This document shows positions 19,430 to 28,754 of a stretch of 64,000 bases of DNA, in pieces. Position 1 is the stretch's first letter. The number at the start of each line of letters is the position of its first letter. The translations under genes and the position numbers were made by a program. The notes beneath the pieces were generated by a model, which saw nothing but the letters and a program-made list of their open reading frames with translations, was not told where the DNA came from and ran no database searches. This DNA comes from Tritrichomonas musculus (Eukaryota > Parabasalia > Tritrichomonadida > Tritrichomonadidae): assembly GCA_039105265.1 (NCBI GenBank), contig JAPFFF010000012.1, positions 1,736,001 through 1,800,000 on the forward strand, written 5' to 3'.

Positions 19430-21190
19430 ATGTTAAATCCACAATTTATCAATTTAACCGAAGAAGAAGATATCGATCCTTTTTTGTACAATGACCCAAC
19501 AGAAAACCAAATTATAATCGAAAACGTTTTCAGTTCTTATGAACCAGATATCAAAGATAACGATCTTGAGGTTAACAATAGTCCAATCAAGCTCAAAAGG
19601 GAAGACATTTTAGCCCTCTATTCTCTAATCGCTCCAATCGAATTTAATTTACGGTTCATTTATGATTCAGCCAATTATGCACCATACACTTTTGATTTTA
19701 TTATTGGAATAGTGAAAGAATGGTGGTGTCAAAGACAAGAAAATGATCCTACTTTTATAACAGACAGATGGACAAATAATTTTCCAATAATGAGTAATGA
19801 GTGGCTGTTCTCTTTTCTAAATTGTCTCCCTCAAAGGCAAAGACACTATATGCTCGAAACTTATTTCAGAAACAAAATAGACGACAGTGCACACATTGAA
19901 ACACACAATGATTTCACCCTAACGAGCATAAGAAAGAAGAATTATGTCAGCACAATAAATGAGCGTTCAATAATAAGAGTAAGCGAATTCATGACAGATC
20001 TTAAGAAAGTGATTTGTCAAATAGACATCACTCCTCCATTAATCTTGATGAAAGTGAGAGATCCATCCTATAGACGAGCACAATTAGTGATGACAACAGC
20101 ACAACAACTCAAGCACAAACTTATGACGATTAATGTTGGAAAAGTGACAGCTGACAAAATCTTAAATACAGGAATGAATAAGAACTTTATCATGTATGAA
20201 CAATTAACATTCTTTCCTGGGAGAGAGAATGCGTTCACTTTCTTTCAAGGATTTGAATATTTCCCTGTGCCTCAAAGAGAAATCAAGATGGAATTGATTC
20301 AGCCATTCTTAACTCACATAGAACAAATCATTTGCAACAAAAGACACGAAATCTATGAATATGTTATCAATTGGATATCATTCATTGTGCAGAAAGTTGG
20401 CTAGAAGACAAAGACATCAATAATAATCACAGGTATACAAGGCACAGGGAAGAACACGTTCACTGACACCATTTGCAATTTGTTTGGTTCATATGCAAAT
20501 AAGAATTGCAAACTTGAACACATTACTGGCGATTTTAACAGCAGCATCATGTACAAGATGCTCCTTGTGTGCAATGAAGTGAAAAGTTTTATCAATAATA
20601 AGAAATATGACCCTGAAATGTTGAAGACTTTGATAACAGAAGATTCAATCGACATCCACCAAAAGTTCCATGATGTCTTCACTCAGCAGAACGTGGCAAA
20701 CTTTATTTTTCTCTCAAACAACTTTGCGCCACTAAAAATCGAAGAAGATGATAGAAGATTTTTAGTTATGGAGACATCATCAGAGAAGAGAGGAGATCAC
20801 GAGTATTTTAGCCAATTATATGATTCGTTCACTCCAGAGTTCTATTCGAATCTTCTTGCATTCTTTGGATATCATGATATATCTCTCTTTGATCCAAGTG
20901 TGATTCCTCTCACGAATGAAAAGACTGATATCATTAATTTTTTCAAGAACCCTTATTTCATGTTCATTCAGAAGAATCTGATTCAGTTCAAAAAGGGTTT
21001 TCCACGAAAAACAGTCTTTGAGACATATAAAATGTGGTGTACAGAGATCGGTTTTGCACCAGGAACACAACAAAAGTTTAGAATCAGTGTTCTTAAGTAC
21101 TGCCGAGAAATAAGGATAATCGGCTCACAAGAAGAATGCTATCAGCTCAAGAATGAGATGATTGAGCTATTCAAAAATAAAAATAAATAG
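19430..21190 (+). pseudogene. D5-like SF3 helicase of Maverick B
   Basis: A primase-helicase type gene of about 585 codons that appears to carry about one break. Visible SF3 parts: Walker A (GIQGTGKNTF), Walker B region (MLLVCNEV), and motif C (NFIFLSNNF) followed by a conserved DDRRF motif as in poxvirus D5 and phage P4-type helicases. The C-terminal 150 residues are helical and basic. Such helicases unwind DNA ahead of replication, and many large DNA viruses and some Polinton-like viruses carry one. Here it lies next to an iteron array and on the same element as a Rep-like HUH domain. The start is supported by an initiator directly upstream. Confidence 0.85.
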
Positions 21191-21199
21191 CTTAATTAA

Positions 21200-21736
21200 T
21201 TAATTAATAAACATTAAAAGGCAAAACTTTAAACATAAGTGATAATTGTTTACTAATTCATTATATTCTTTATTATAGACTTGTTTGAAGTCAGTGATGA
21301 TTTCGCCGTTCTCTTTGAGTATTTTAATGGCTTCTATTCTTCGAATTGGGTTTGCTTTTCCGGCACAACAACCAATATCTTCATCAAGATGTACTTCGAC
21401 TTCTGTGACTTTGAGAATTGCTTTTATGATTTCTTCTAAGCACTCTTTAGGGACAATAATAGAATGCTTAAAGATTAAATTGCTTAATAATGCTTTATCC
21501 TGATTTAAAAGTATTTGAGCATATGTTTCTAGAATCACACTTTTTGCGTCTGTTTCTTTGATTTCCGGTTCTATTTGAGCATTCACGTCTCTTGTTATCA
21601 CAATCTCTTCTTTTCCATCTTCTCGTTTATTTATAATAATATTATTATTTATATTTGAAGTCGATGACGATGCTGCGGTTGGCTCTAATGCTATATTTGC
21701 GTTAACACCAGTTGCGTTTGTTCTCTTCTTGATCAT
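21200..21736 (-). CDS. Conserved Maverick protein with acidic D-E-D/C-C motif (B copy)
   Basis: 178 residues. The N-terminal half is low-complexity (S, N, E). The conserved C-terminal half contains VEVHLDEDIGCCAGK, then a beta segment (IRRIEAIKI), a KENGEI turn and a segment around KQVYNKEYNELVNNY. The same arrangement occurs in Maverick A (36431-37063) and Maverick C (58252-58797), so this is a family found in all three elements. The function is unknown. Cysteines beside an acidic patch could bind metal (inference). It is convergent with the helicase gene, with 9 bases between their ends. Confidence 0.7.
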   Translation of the reverse strand: MIKKRTNATGVNANIALEPTAASSSTSNINNNIIINKREDGKEEIVITRDVNAQIEPEIKETDAKSVILETYAQILLNQDKALLSNLIFKHSIIVPKECLEEIIKAILKVTEVEVHLDEDIGCCAGKANPIRRIEAIKILKENGEIITDFKQVYNKEYNELVNNYHLCLKFCLLMFIN

Positions 21737-21843
21737 TTGTCTTGGAGATAAACCTTAAAATTTTAAAGGACCAAATAACTTCTGAATTATCATAAGTAGC
21801 CGGCCATTTATTTAAGAAGAAAACTTTAGAAAGAATAATCAGA

Positions 21844-21852
21844 TCACACTTT
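21844..21852 (+). promoter_or_regulatory. Initiator-like element upstream of the E/K-rich gene
   Basis: TCACACTTT four bases before the ATG at 21857. Full match to the trichomonad initiator pattern. Confidence 0.55.
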
Positions 21853-21856
21853 TATA

Positions 21857-22570
21857 ATGTCATTCAACGAACTCGCACAAGAATTAGTTCAGATCCAAAA
21901 AGAACTCACTCCCATCCAAGAAGACATCTATGCATTACTTAATCAAAAAGATGAGATCCCAATTTATAAAATCGAACATGTTATTCCCTTCATGATGTAT
22001 CGCTACTGTCAGCTAATAAACCAACAAGTAGACGCAAACAGAAGACTTGATATGCTAGTAACTATGCAAGCAGCCAAAGAAAGATATGATGAAAAAGCTC
22101 ATGAAGAAGAAGAAGAAAAAGAAGAAGAAGAAGAATGCCAAGTTAGCAAAGAGGAAAAAATAAAAACAGAAGAAGAATATAAAGAGATGATAGAAGAGCT
22201 AGATTATGATGAAGAAATCTTGGCAAAACTGGCGCATGATATCGAAAGTTTTGTGAATGAAAAAGGACATATATCACATTGGAAAATAACTACCATGCTA
22301 AGAAAATTCACTAATTTTATCGAAACAAGAAATGAAATGGCTAACAAAATAAAAATATTAAATAAATACCGAAAAGACAATGAATATAAAACAAATCTCG
22401 ATGAATGCCTGGAGAAGAAGAAGAAGAAAGAACCAAAATATATTAAAATGATCAGTACTGATTCTTACGATAGTCCTTTTAATTTTTCTTCTGATGATAA
22501 TGAAAAAGAAGAGGATGAAGAAAAGAAAGAAGAAAAAGAAAAAGAAGAAGAAAAAGAGCAAAAAAAATAA
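21857..22570 (+). CDS. Glu/Lys-rich coiled-coil protein of Maverick B (237 aa)
   Basis: ATG at 21857, just after a good initiator. Residues 1-75 are helical, with a possible short amphipathic segment. Two long E-rich tracts (about 80-105 and 215-237) frame a helical middle. The composition is that of a scaffold or virion-associated protein, but no family is recognised. The E-rich tail on the opposite strand yields a spurious F-rich frame, which I ignored. Confidence 0.5.
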   Translation: MSFNELAQELVQIQKELTPIQEDIYALLNQKDEIPIYKIEHVIPFMMYRYCQLINQQVDANRRLDMLVTMQAAKERYDEKAHEEEEEKEEEEECQVSKEEKIKTEEEYKEMIEELDYDEEILAKLAHDIESFVNEKGHISHWKITTMLRKFTNFIETRNEMANKIKILNKYRKDNEYKTNLDECLEKKKKKEPKYIKMISTDSYDSPFNFSSDDNEKEEDEEKKEEKEKEEEKEQKK

Positions 22571-22609
22571 GCTCAATAATCAAAATTAATTAATAAAAAT
22601 TAATTTTCT

Positions 22610-23041
22610 TTAATATATATTATTTTTTATTATAACTGAGTGTTTAGGTCCATATATTATTGATCCTTTATTATTTTCATCTGCTAATCCTTGTATTCGA
22701 GCTAAATCTTCTGGCTTTTTCAGGTAAGGAGGCAAAAGTGGCGGTTTTTTCACATATCCATGGTGAATATAATGTTTTCCGTCAGTTAAGCTTACTGGTG
22801 GTTCATGAAGTCCTTTTGTTGTGTGCTGATTAGTTGGTGGAGGACGTACAGGTTTATTTTCTCGAACTATCGTTGGTGGCAAATTGACCTTGGGATTAAA
22901 AGTGACAGCATAAGTGTTATCGTTCGAAAAGATACCATAATGTTTGCCTTTGATAAATCGCACTTTTTCTGTATTCTCATTATACATTACTCCTTCTCTT
23001 CCTACAATCTCTGCATTTGGGGATTTATAATCATTAGCCAT
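22610..23041 (-). CDS. Unknown proline-containing protein of Maverick B (143 aa)
   Basis: 143 residues encoded just downstream of the major capsid candidate on the same strand (22 bases apart). It has beta-type segments near the N-terminus (HYGIFSNDNTYAVTF) and proline-rich linkers (VRPPPTNQ and KKPPLLPPYLKKPE). The position within the capsid cluster suggests a virion protein. The family is not recognised. Confidence 0.5.
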   Translation of the reverse strand: MANDYKSPNAEIVGREGVMYNENTEKVRFIKGKHYGIFSNDNTYAVTFNPKVNLPPTIVRENKPVRPPPTNQHTTKGLHEPPVSLTDGKHYIHHGYVKKPPLLPPYLKKPEDLARIQGLADENNKGSIIYGPKHSVIIKNNIY

Positions 23042-23063
23042 TTAATTAAAGAAAAATTCTATT

Positions 23064-24805
23064 TTATTCAGGAGTTGTAATGTCATAATTCCCAATTCGA
23101 ACCAGTGGGGGCATGCCATTGGGCTGCACTAAAATCGAAATAGAAGCATCAACTAATAAACCTAATATTGGTGGCGTATCGACTATTTGAGAAAAATGCT
23201 TTTTATAATTCTCTGATTTATCATTTGGATCTTTTATTTGTGCATGTTCCTGTGTGACGATTATTTCGAAGTTAATTGGTGATAAACTTGTAAGGCCATG
23301 TTGATATGTCCCATCTGTTTCTGTCGCAAAACCGATAAAGAATGAAGTCCTATCGTTTGGATATAAACCTGTGATATTGGCTAAAGGTTTACTTACATTA
23401 CATAATGAAGCGATAACCTCTTTATTGAAACCGGTTTGTTCACCATTCATATTCATTGCATTTTGACTATATTCAATGAATTCTGGATATTCACCATCTG
23501 TTCCGAAAGATTTGGCTGGAATATTGCCATAACCGCCACAATTCAATTGGAAATGTTTAAAAAGTGGATTTTTGAAATATGTATGATGACGTTGATGAAG
23601 AGGGAATAAACAAAAGATAGAATCAACAAATCTTGGAGTGACAGTGACTGTTGTTTTGTCTTGGATTTGTTTTAATGCTTGAGTGCAGGTGTAAAATGAC
23701 AATGTTTGAGTTGGAAATGTGAGTGGATGTTGTGGATTTGAATAACACTGAACCAATTGTTGATAAATCTCATTGTTTATACCAAAACATGGAATAATTG
23801 ATGAGCATTCAGTGATTTCATACTCATAGACTTGGAATTTTCGTAAACCAGAATAAAGAGTATATGGTGTTTCTGATGCTAATATTTCAGCTCCATCTGT
23901 CTTTTCTGATGCTTGGCCTGATGAATTAGCTGATGTACTTGAAATCCATATTTTAACATCATCGCCAACAGGTGTGAATTCATTAGTGATCTCAGAAAAA
24001 GTATATTTAGTTGCAAGAGATGGTTGAGCAAGTAAAGATCTTGATGGTCCACATGGACAACAAAGCATACCAGCACATGAGAAATATAATCTTAATTCGA
24101 GTTTTCCTGCAAAAGCTGGTAAATATTTTATATTTGATAATGGCAAGAATCTACGCAAATCAATTTTTAAATGAATCGTAAATGTTGCTGTTAAATCATC
24201 TTTTGGCCAATTAATTACTATTCCGCAACGAGTGGTAAAATTATTATTCCATATATCTTTATGTCTTGCCTTTGAGTATACATCTGCTCTCTTCGTTGTT
24301 TCATTCGCACAACATGCAGTTAAGAACGATTCTTCACAACCAAAGTTTTGTGTATATATCGTTATTCCGTTAGCTACTATTTCATATTTTTCAATAGCAT
24401 CTCTTGCATCTTTGAATCCAAACCAGATTTTATTGAATGGATAACCGCCAATATCACTCAAATCTGGTATCTTTTCATTTATATTCATTGTCACTTTTAG
24501 ATCAGCACGAATAAAACCATTATAGATGTCAGCTGTATTGTGTGTATTTGGAGAAATAATAACACTTGTATATGACCCTTGTTTTATTGGAGGTGAAGGC
24601 GAATAAACGTATCCATCTGAAAACCTCCAGAATGAGACGATACGATAGGTATATATTTAGGAGTTGGCACTTTTTGATCATGAACAACGGATTCTGATTG
24701 AAATTTCCTTATCTCTTTTTTCGAATAACCTTTTTCAAGTGCATGTTTTTCAAAAGCTGGACCACGATATGGATATTCCTTAAATAATTCTGCAAGTGAT
24801 GTCAT
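23064..24805 (-). pseudogene. Major capsid protein candidate of Maverick B
   Basis: About 580 codons with about one break. The conserved stretch around KIWFGFKDARDAIEKYEI lines up with the Maverick A capsid candidate at YKLFVGLKSSNQLFDRLEIL. In both it follows a strand of the type GF-x-x-x-LK-x-x-x-x-N and precedes a run of R and K residues and an aromatic W-x-N. The remainder is beta-rich, as expected of a double jelly-roll capsid protein. The neighbouring minor capsid candidate, protease and small virion-like genes support this role. It is a structural gene of a fossil element, assigned by similarity between elements and by context. Confidence 0.65.
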
Positions 24806-24815
24806 TTTCTATAAA

Positions 24816-25787
24816 TTAAACGTATAACATCTTATTATAAGGCAAGAACTGCATTTCCATGACAAAAGTTTCTCCATTGGGTAATTTAACGGGGGCATTG
24901 TATTGTCTGGCAGAATATAATTCAATCCAAAACCGTTGATCAGAAGAATTCAATTTAAAATATTTGATAGGATTATAATAAATTTGTGAATTACCGATAT
25001 AATTATGTAATGATTGTTCGCCAAGTGAAGAATAAACTTTACATGAATGACGATCCCAAATATTATCAAAAGTTAGAACGTCATCCCAGAAATCAAAATA
25101 TACATTCTTTTTATTTTGAGTAGGTTCGTCACCAATATTGAATACTTCTTCAAAATCTTTGTTTATTTCTTTCAATTTGAAAGCACAACCGTATGGATCT
25201 AAAGGATTATTGTTTCGTTCAGAATATATTTTTTCATGAAACCCTCTATCGTCATAATAACCGTCAGTTTGTATATCTCTATTCAAAACATCAAGATCAG
25301 ATTGTTCAAATATTTCATAAGGATCCTTCCATAAAGATGAGATATAATTTTTCAATGAATTGTGTACTGCTTCAAAAAAACCTCTGAAATCTCTTTCTGT
25401 TGAGAGCCAGTCAATTACTTTTATTTCTTTGATTTTAATACTATTTTTATAACCATCTGATGTTTGCATATTGGTTATTTTTTCATTTGTCGTATTCCCC
25501 ACAATAGATTGAAACATCTTTTTTACATATTTAGCAATTCTAATTGTGAATTCAAGTTTTCGTCTTTTTGAAACGAGCCACATTGACCTTACACCCACAA
25601 TTGTTTCGCCTTTGTTTGACGTTGACCAATCACCAGGAAAATTGAAATAAAAACGATTAAATTTGCTTGGATCTCTTTGTGAGTCCTCTAAGAAAAAAGC
25701 AGTCTCAATTGGGACAGGAACGTTAGCATCATGTACAATATTTTCACGATTAGGGTGTTGTGTTTTAACTCTTGGCGGTAACTCCAT
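24816..25787 (-). CDS. Minor capsid (penton-like) protein candidate of Maverick B
   Basis: 323 residues, 10 bases from the capsid gene and on the same strand. The N-terminus has FLEDSQRDPSKFNRFYFNFP followed by strands (GVRSMWLV, KLEFTIRI). The C-terminus has RFWIELYSARQYNAPVKLP and then a beta strand. This pattern of a terminal strand, a turn with P-V-x-L-P and another strand is common in penton-type jelly-roll proteins next to the major capsid gene of Polintons. The call rests on context and pattern, with no catalytic residues to test. Confidence 0.5.
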   Translation of the reverse strand: MELPPRVKTQHPNRENIVHDANVPVPIETAFFLEDSQRDPSKFNRFYFNFPGDWSTSNKGETIVGVRSMWLVSKRRKLEFTIRIAKYVKKMFQSIVGNTTNEKITNMQTSDGYKNSIKIKEIKVIDWLSTERDFRGFFEAVHNSLKNYISSLWKDPYEIFEQSDLDVLNRDIQTDGYYDDRGFHEKIYSERNNNPLDPYGCAFKLKEINKDFEEVFNIGDEPTQNKKNVYFDFWDDVLTFDNIWDRHSCKVYSSLGEQSLHNYIGNSQIYYNPIKYFKLNSSDQRFWIELYSARQYNAPVKLPNGETFVMEMQFLPYNKMLYV

Positions 25788-25807
25788 TTTGACTAAAAAT
25801 AAATATC

Positions 25808-26176
25808 TTACTTATTCTTTCTTGATTTACTAGCATGAAGAATTATTTCCTTTGGAATTATATCTCCCTTTTTCAATTGAATCTGATAGGCTTTTGATTT
25901 GACCATATTTTCATTCCTTTCACCTATATAACCAATTATCGATCCAAAAAGTGTGATTTTATGTACTGAACAATATTTGGCCACTAAATTCAATATTTCT
26001 TTAACGTCCTCATAATCATCCCAATCAAATTTCTTTGCCCAATCAGTAAAGATTATTTTTTTGTTTGATAATTTAAACTTTGATTTACAAATTTCTGATA
26101 ATTCAGATATTTCTGTCTTTTTCAATGTTTTATTAAAATAAAGTGAACATTCAATTGGCAAAATTAATTCTGGCAT
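25808..26176 (-). CDS. Unknown Maverick B protein (122 aa)
   Basis: 122 residues within the capsid/protease cluster, all on the minus strand with short gaps. A central DWAKKFDWDDYEDVKEIL segment is followed by a hydrophobic strand (KITLFGSIIGYIG) and a basic C-terminus (HASKSRKNK). No family is recognised. Co-orientation suggests a late, virion-linked gene. Confidence 0.45.
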   Translation of the reverse strand: MPELILPIECSLYFNKTLKKTEISELSEICKSKFKLSNKKIIFTDWAKKFDWDDYEDVKEILNLVAKYCSVHKITLFGSIIGYIGERNENMVKSKAYQIQLKKGDIIPKEIILHASKSRKNK

Positions 26177-26201
26177 TTTTATTTATTGAAAAATTCTTAA
26201 T

Positions 26202-26360
26202 TTACATTCTTTTTGATTTATCTTTTGGTACACCAGATTCTACATCTTCATGAACATTCCAATAAGGGTATTTATATGATTTAGCTAAATGATATGCACC
26301 TTTTTTAATAAAATAATTATAAGTCTCTTGTTCGATTCTTTCCTTCTCAGCTTGACTCAT
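26202..26360 (-). CDS. Very small Maverick B protein (52 aa)
   Basis: A 52-codon frame whose ATG overlaps the stop codon of the upstream protease gene (ATGA arrangement), which argues that it is real and translationally coupled. It starts MSQAEKERIEQETYNYF, has a central aromatic stretch (SYKYPYWNV) and ends in basic residues. Role unknown. Confidence 0.45.
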   Translation of the reverse strand: MSQAEKERIEQETYNYFIKKGAYHLAKSYKYPYWNVHEDVESGVPKDKSKRM

Positions 26361-27664
26361 TTTTTTTTGGGAAGAGTCGGTTTTTCTGTGTTGTTAGAAT
26401 GTTTTTGAAAACTTGGTGGTGTAGGTGGGAGGGCAGCTGTTTCTAATGATTTGCTCTTTAATTCACGTGCAATTCTTTGTCTAATATTAGGTACGTCATC
26501 TATTGGATAAGGCCATTTACCATCATGCAATAATATCCTTGCATTTTGCATCATTAATATAGCACAATCAATATCATTATTTTGTTTAGGAACACGATTA
26601 TATCTCATTGGATATTTATGATTAATGCCTTGTGATTTCAAGAATTTATTTATTATTTTACCGATATCTGGGTATGCTTTCATGTTTGAATCATATACAC
26701 CGATATCTTTATTGCCATTATCGATTACTATTAATATCCAATGTTCCTCTAGTTCAGCAGGAATTACAATGCAATCATAATAATCAATTGGTTTCTTATT
26801 AAACTGTGGAGCTTTACTAAGATACTCAAAGAGAGAGTCCACTGCTTCTTGTTTTGGATTCTCATATAGATAATAAAACCAATCAGGAGGCAATAAGGCT
26901 ACATGTCCTATTCTTTTCACCTTTTTTCCTTTTTCTACTAATAGTTTTAGATATGGATATACTTCTTTTGATTCTAATTGCGAATTATTATCAGTGATTG
27001 CATTATAATCAATAAATTGGTCTAGATCCATTGGAGGTGTTGGTGGTCTTGATGTGTGCCTTGATGTTTGTTTTGATGATTGAGGGGATGCTTGTGGGGG
27101 TGGGGGAGGAGATGGCGCTCTTGATGTACCGCTTGATGATAATGTAGACGTTTGAGAAGAAGACGATGAAGATGCCAACTTTTTAAGTATAGGTTTGGCC
27201 GAAGACGATGACTTTTTCTGAAAGATTGTTTTATTTTGTGATGGCTCTTCTTGAGGTGGCGGTAATGTATCATCATGCTCTGGCTTCACCCATTTTGCAT
27301 GTCTTTTTGGTTTGGGCTTATAATATTTTATGAACTTAAAGGCAGCATTATTGTCACTTTGCACCTTGCCATATTTAATGAAATAACGCCAAGCAGATTT
27401 AGCATTAGGCGATCCTTTATAGGCCAAAATTTCACCACTAAAACGTTCTCTAAATAATTTGCCCTTCATATTATTCGCAAATATTTCTAATTCATCCCTA
27501 AACCCCTTTGCTGATATCCAATTATAGGGCACTAAACATGTCACATAATTATTTGTGATATCTATATATTTAAAATTGTGTTCTCTTTTCAAATCTGCAA
27601 CTTTTTGATTTGTTATAGGTGGATTAAAACGAATTTGACCTTGAATAATTATTATATCTGACAT
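26357..27664 (-). CDS. Adenovirus/Ulp1-type cysteine protease of Maverick B
   Basis: 435 residues. The N-terminal domain of about 120 residues (RFNPPITNQKVADLKREHNF) is of unknown function. A long S/P-rich low-complexity linker (about 140-215) precedes the C-terminal protease domain. There the catalytic set is visible as H in EEHWILIVI (about 306), an acidic residue in VYDSN, Q in PKQNNDID and C in DCAILMM (about 365). This matches the C48/C5 proteases that mature capsids in Mavericks and adenoviruses. It sits among capsid genes on the same strand, and its end overlaps the 52-aa gene. Confidence 0.85.
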   Translation of the reverse strand: MSDIIIIQGQIRFNPPITNQKVADLKREHNFKYIDITNNYVTCLVPYNWISAKGFRDELEIFANNMKGKLFRERFSGEILAYKGSPNAKSAWRYFIKYGKVQSDNNAAFKFIKYYKPKPKRHAKWVKPEHDDTLPPPQEEPSQNKTIFQKKSSSSAKPILKKLASSSSSSQTSTLSSSGTSRAPSPPPPPQASPQSSKQTSRHTSRPPTPPMDLDQFIDYNAITDNNSQLESKEVYPYLKLLVEKGKKVKRIGHVALLPPDWFYYLYENPKQEAVDSLFEYLSKAPQFNKKPIDYYDCIVIPAELEEHWILIVIDNGNKDIGVYDSNMKAYPDIGKIINKFLKSQGINHKYPMRYNRVPKQNNDIDCAILMMQNARILLHDGKWPYPIDDVPNIRQRIARELKSKSLETAALPPTPPSFQKHSNNTEKPTLPKKK

Positions 27665-27680
27665 TTTGAATAAAAATAAA

Positions 27681-27992
27681 TTACGGCATTTTACGATTAT
27701 AATTGTTTTCAGAATGCGTTACCCATCGTAAATTACATAGACGGTTATCTTTACGATTGCGGTTTTTATGATCGACTTCTTTTTTGTGAACAGGATCATC
27801 GTTAGGCAAAAATTGTTTGGCAATAATAACGTGTTTTAAATAATTTACACCATTCAAATTAACCGTCAAATAACCTTCGTTATGTTTTGAATCTTTCAAT
27901 GGTTTACGTGTCTTCTTATTTCTTATGGTGAAAGGGTATTTATTTAAAATCTCATAGTCATTTATAAAGCCTTTTAATGGAACAAAGCTCAT
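27681..27992 (-). CDS. HNH endonuclease (NUMOD4/HNH_3 type) of Maverick B
   Basis: 103 residues. The N-terminus (YEILNKYPFTIRNKKTRKPL) resembles NUMOD4, a substrate-contacting module. A DNA-contacting segment (GYLTVNLNGVNYLKHVI) follows. The C-terminus is a classic HNH of the homing type: EVDHKNRNRKDNRLCNLRW plus a conserved THSENNYNRK tail. Such enzymes are usually selfish homing nucleases of phages and large viruses. A free-standing copy in a Maverick is unusual. It lies between the protease and the Rep-like gene on the same strand, 17-18 bases from each. Confidence 0.85.
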   Translation of the reverse strand: MSFVPLKGFINDYEILNKYPFTIRNKKTRKPLKDSKHNEGYLTVNLNGVNYLKHVIIAKQFLPNDDPVHKKEVDHKNRNRKDNRLCNLRWVTHSENNYNRKMP

Positions 27993-28009
27993 TTTTCAAA
28001 TATAAAAAA

Positions 28010-28309
28010 TTAATCTAATGGTCGTTCACCAAATTCTTGGAAGTCATGTTTTCTCGTATTGTTATTAAGAATATATCGAATACACCAGCTGTTTCTACGA
28101 GGCACTTCTAAATGAGCATTATGACCAAATAAGCTCTTAACACACTTCATATCTTCTGGATTTTTGAAATAAATGAATGCATGACCATGATATCTGCCAT
28201 TCTCACAAGTATCCTCACATGTACATAGATAAGTGGAGTTATCTGGCAGTTCTTTAGGGTATTCATGTGTCCAGAATGTGATCATATAGTTCCTTCTTTT
28301 TCCCCACAT
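28010..28309 (-). CDS. Rep-like HUH endonuclease domain of Maverick B (99 aa)
   Basis: About 99 residues from the Met at 28309-28307; the longer frame upstream is only TIR and homopolymer sequence. The order matches the nuclease domain of CRESS-type Rep proteins: a first strand (MITFWTHEY, motif I place), then HGHAFIYFKNP (the H-x-H motif II), a K-x-x-x-LFG and HLEVPRR segment, then SWCIRYIL (motif III place) and a closing QEFGERP like the EFG of Reps. The family nicks DNA to start rolling-circle replication. Here it stands alone, with the SF3 helicase encoded 7 kb away. Nicking activity is not established. Confidence 0.6.
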   Translation of the reverse strand: MWGKRRNYMITFWTHEYPKELPDNSTYLCTCEDTCENGRYHGHAFIYFKNPEDMKCVKSLFGHNAHLEVPRRNSWCIRYILNNNTRKHDFQEFGERPLD

Positions 28310-28409
28310 TTGTTTTTTGATATGAAGATAAAAAAATAAAAATATAAATATAAAAATAAAAATAGAGAAAAAAATGTTTATAAATGGCCTTGGTGAAATC
28401 ATATGTGCG

Positions 28410-28457
28410 GTTAGGTCTGGGCGACCGTTAAGGGCGCACAGCCTAACGTATACTACT
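28410..28457. repeat. Maverick B right terminal inverted repeat
   Basis: Reverse complement of 4409-4456, ending ACGTATACTACT. It is followed by AAATG at 28458-28462. Confidence 0.9.
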
Positions 28458-28462
28458 AAATG
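28458..28462. repeat. 5-bp target duplication of Maverick B, right copy
   Basis: AAATG immediately after ACTACT at 28457, matching 4404-4408. Confidence 0.8.
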
Positions 28463-28667
28463 CATTCGTTATACGCATGAACATATTGCACAATTATTTG
28501 CAAAAGAAGGTTGTGAATTGATTTCAAAATATGAGAATCAAAAATCTCGTTTGGAATATAAATATAAAGGAAAAACGTTTCATGTTGTTTGGAATGATTG
28601 GAAATGTTATAATTCACGTCCGCACCTAGGTGTTAAAAAAACTTATTTCTCAGAAGAATCAAAATAA
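28458..28667 (+). pseudogene. Unknown Maverick A gene, right part (beyond Maverick B)
   Basis: Coding sequence of A resumes straight after the right copy of the AAATG duplication and continues for about 68 residues to a stop at 28667. It has K/Y-rich composition and the motif FHVVWNDWKCYNSRPHLG. The other part lies left of B at 3891-4408. I do not recognise the family. Confidence 0.55.
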
Positions 28668-28754
28668 ACAAACGATTAAAATATTTTTTTTGAAACAGAT
28701 TCTTAAATTTTAATTTTTCAAACTAATTTTTTTCCACATTTTTATTTTTGATAA

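Larger units (their letters stand above)
4409..28457. mobile_element. Maverick/Polinton B (inner element)
   Basis: A 24.05-kb Maverick lying wholly inside Maverick A. Its ends are AGTAGTATACG...CGTATACTACT with inverted repeats of about 48 bp that match exactly and then weaken over the next 15-20 bases. The pentamer AAATG flanks it (4404-4408 and 28458-28462), and an A gene is interrupted at this point. Parts seen: fibre-like giant protein, protein-primed DNA polymerase, SF3 helicase, major and minor capsid candidates, cysteine protease, HNH endonuclease and Rep-like domain. No retroviral-type integrase and no packaging ATPase were recognised. The identical ends and long open frames suggest a young insertion. 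Two genes look broken (about two breaks). Confidence 0.92.

Noticed and set aside
24816-25787. Reading this gene as the Maverick B integrase
   Set aside because: I looked for spaced acidic residues and the Y-N-x-x-P-H signature of Maverick integrases and did not find them. It fits a beta-rich minor capsid protein better.
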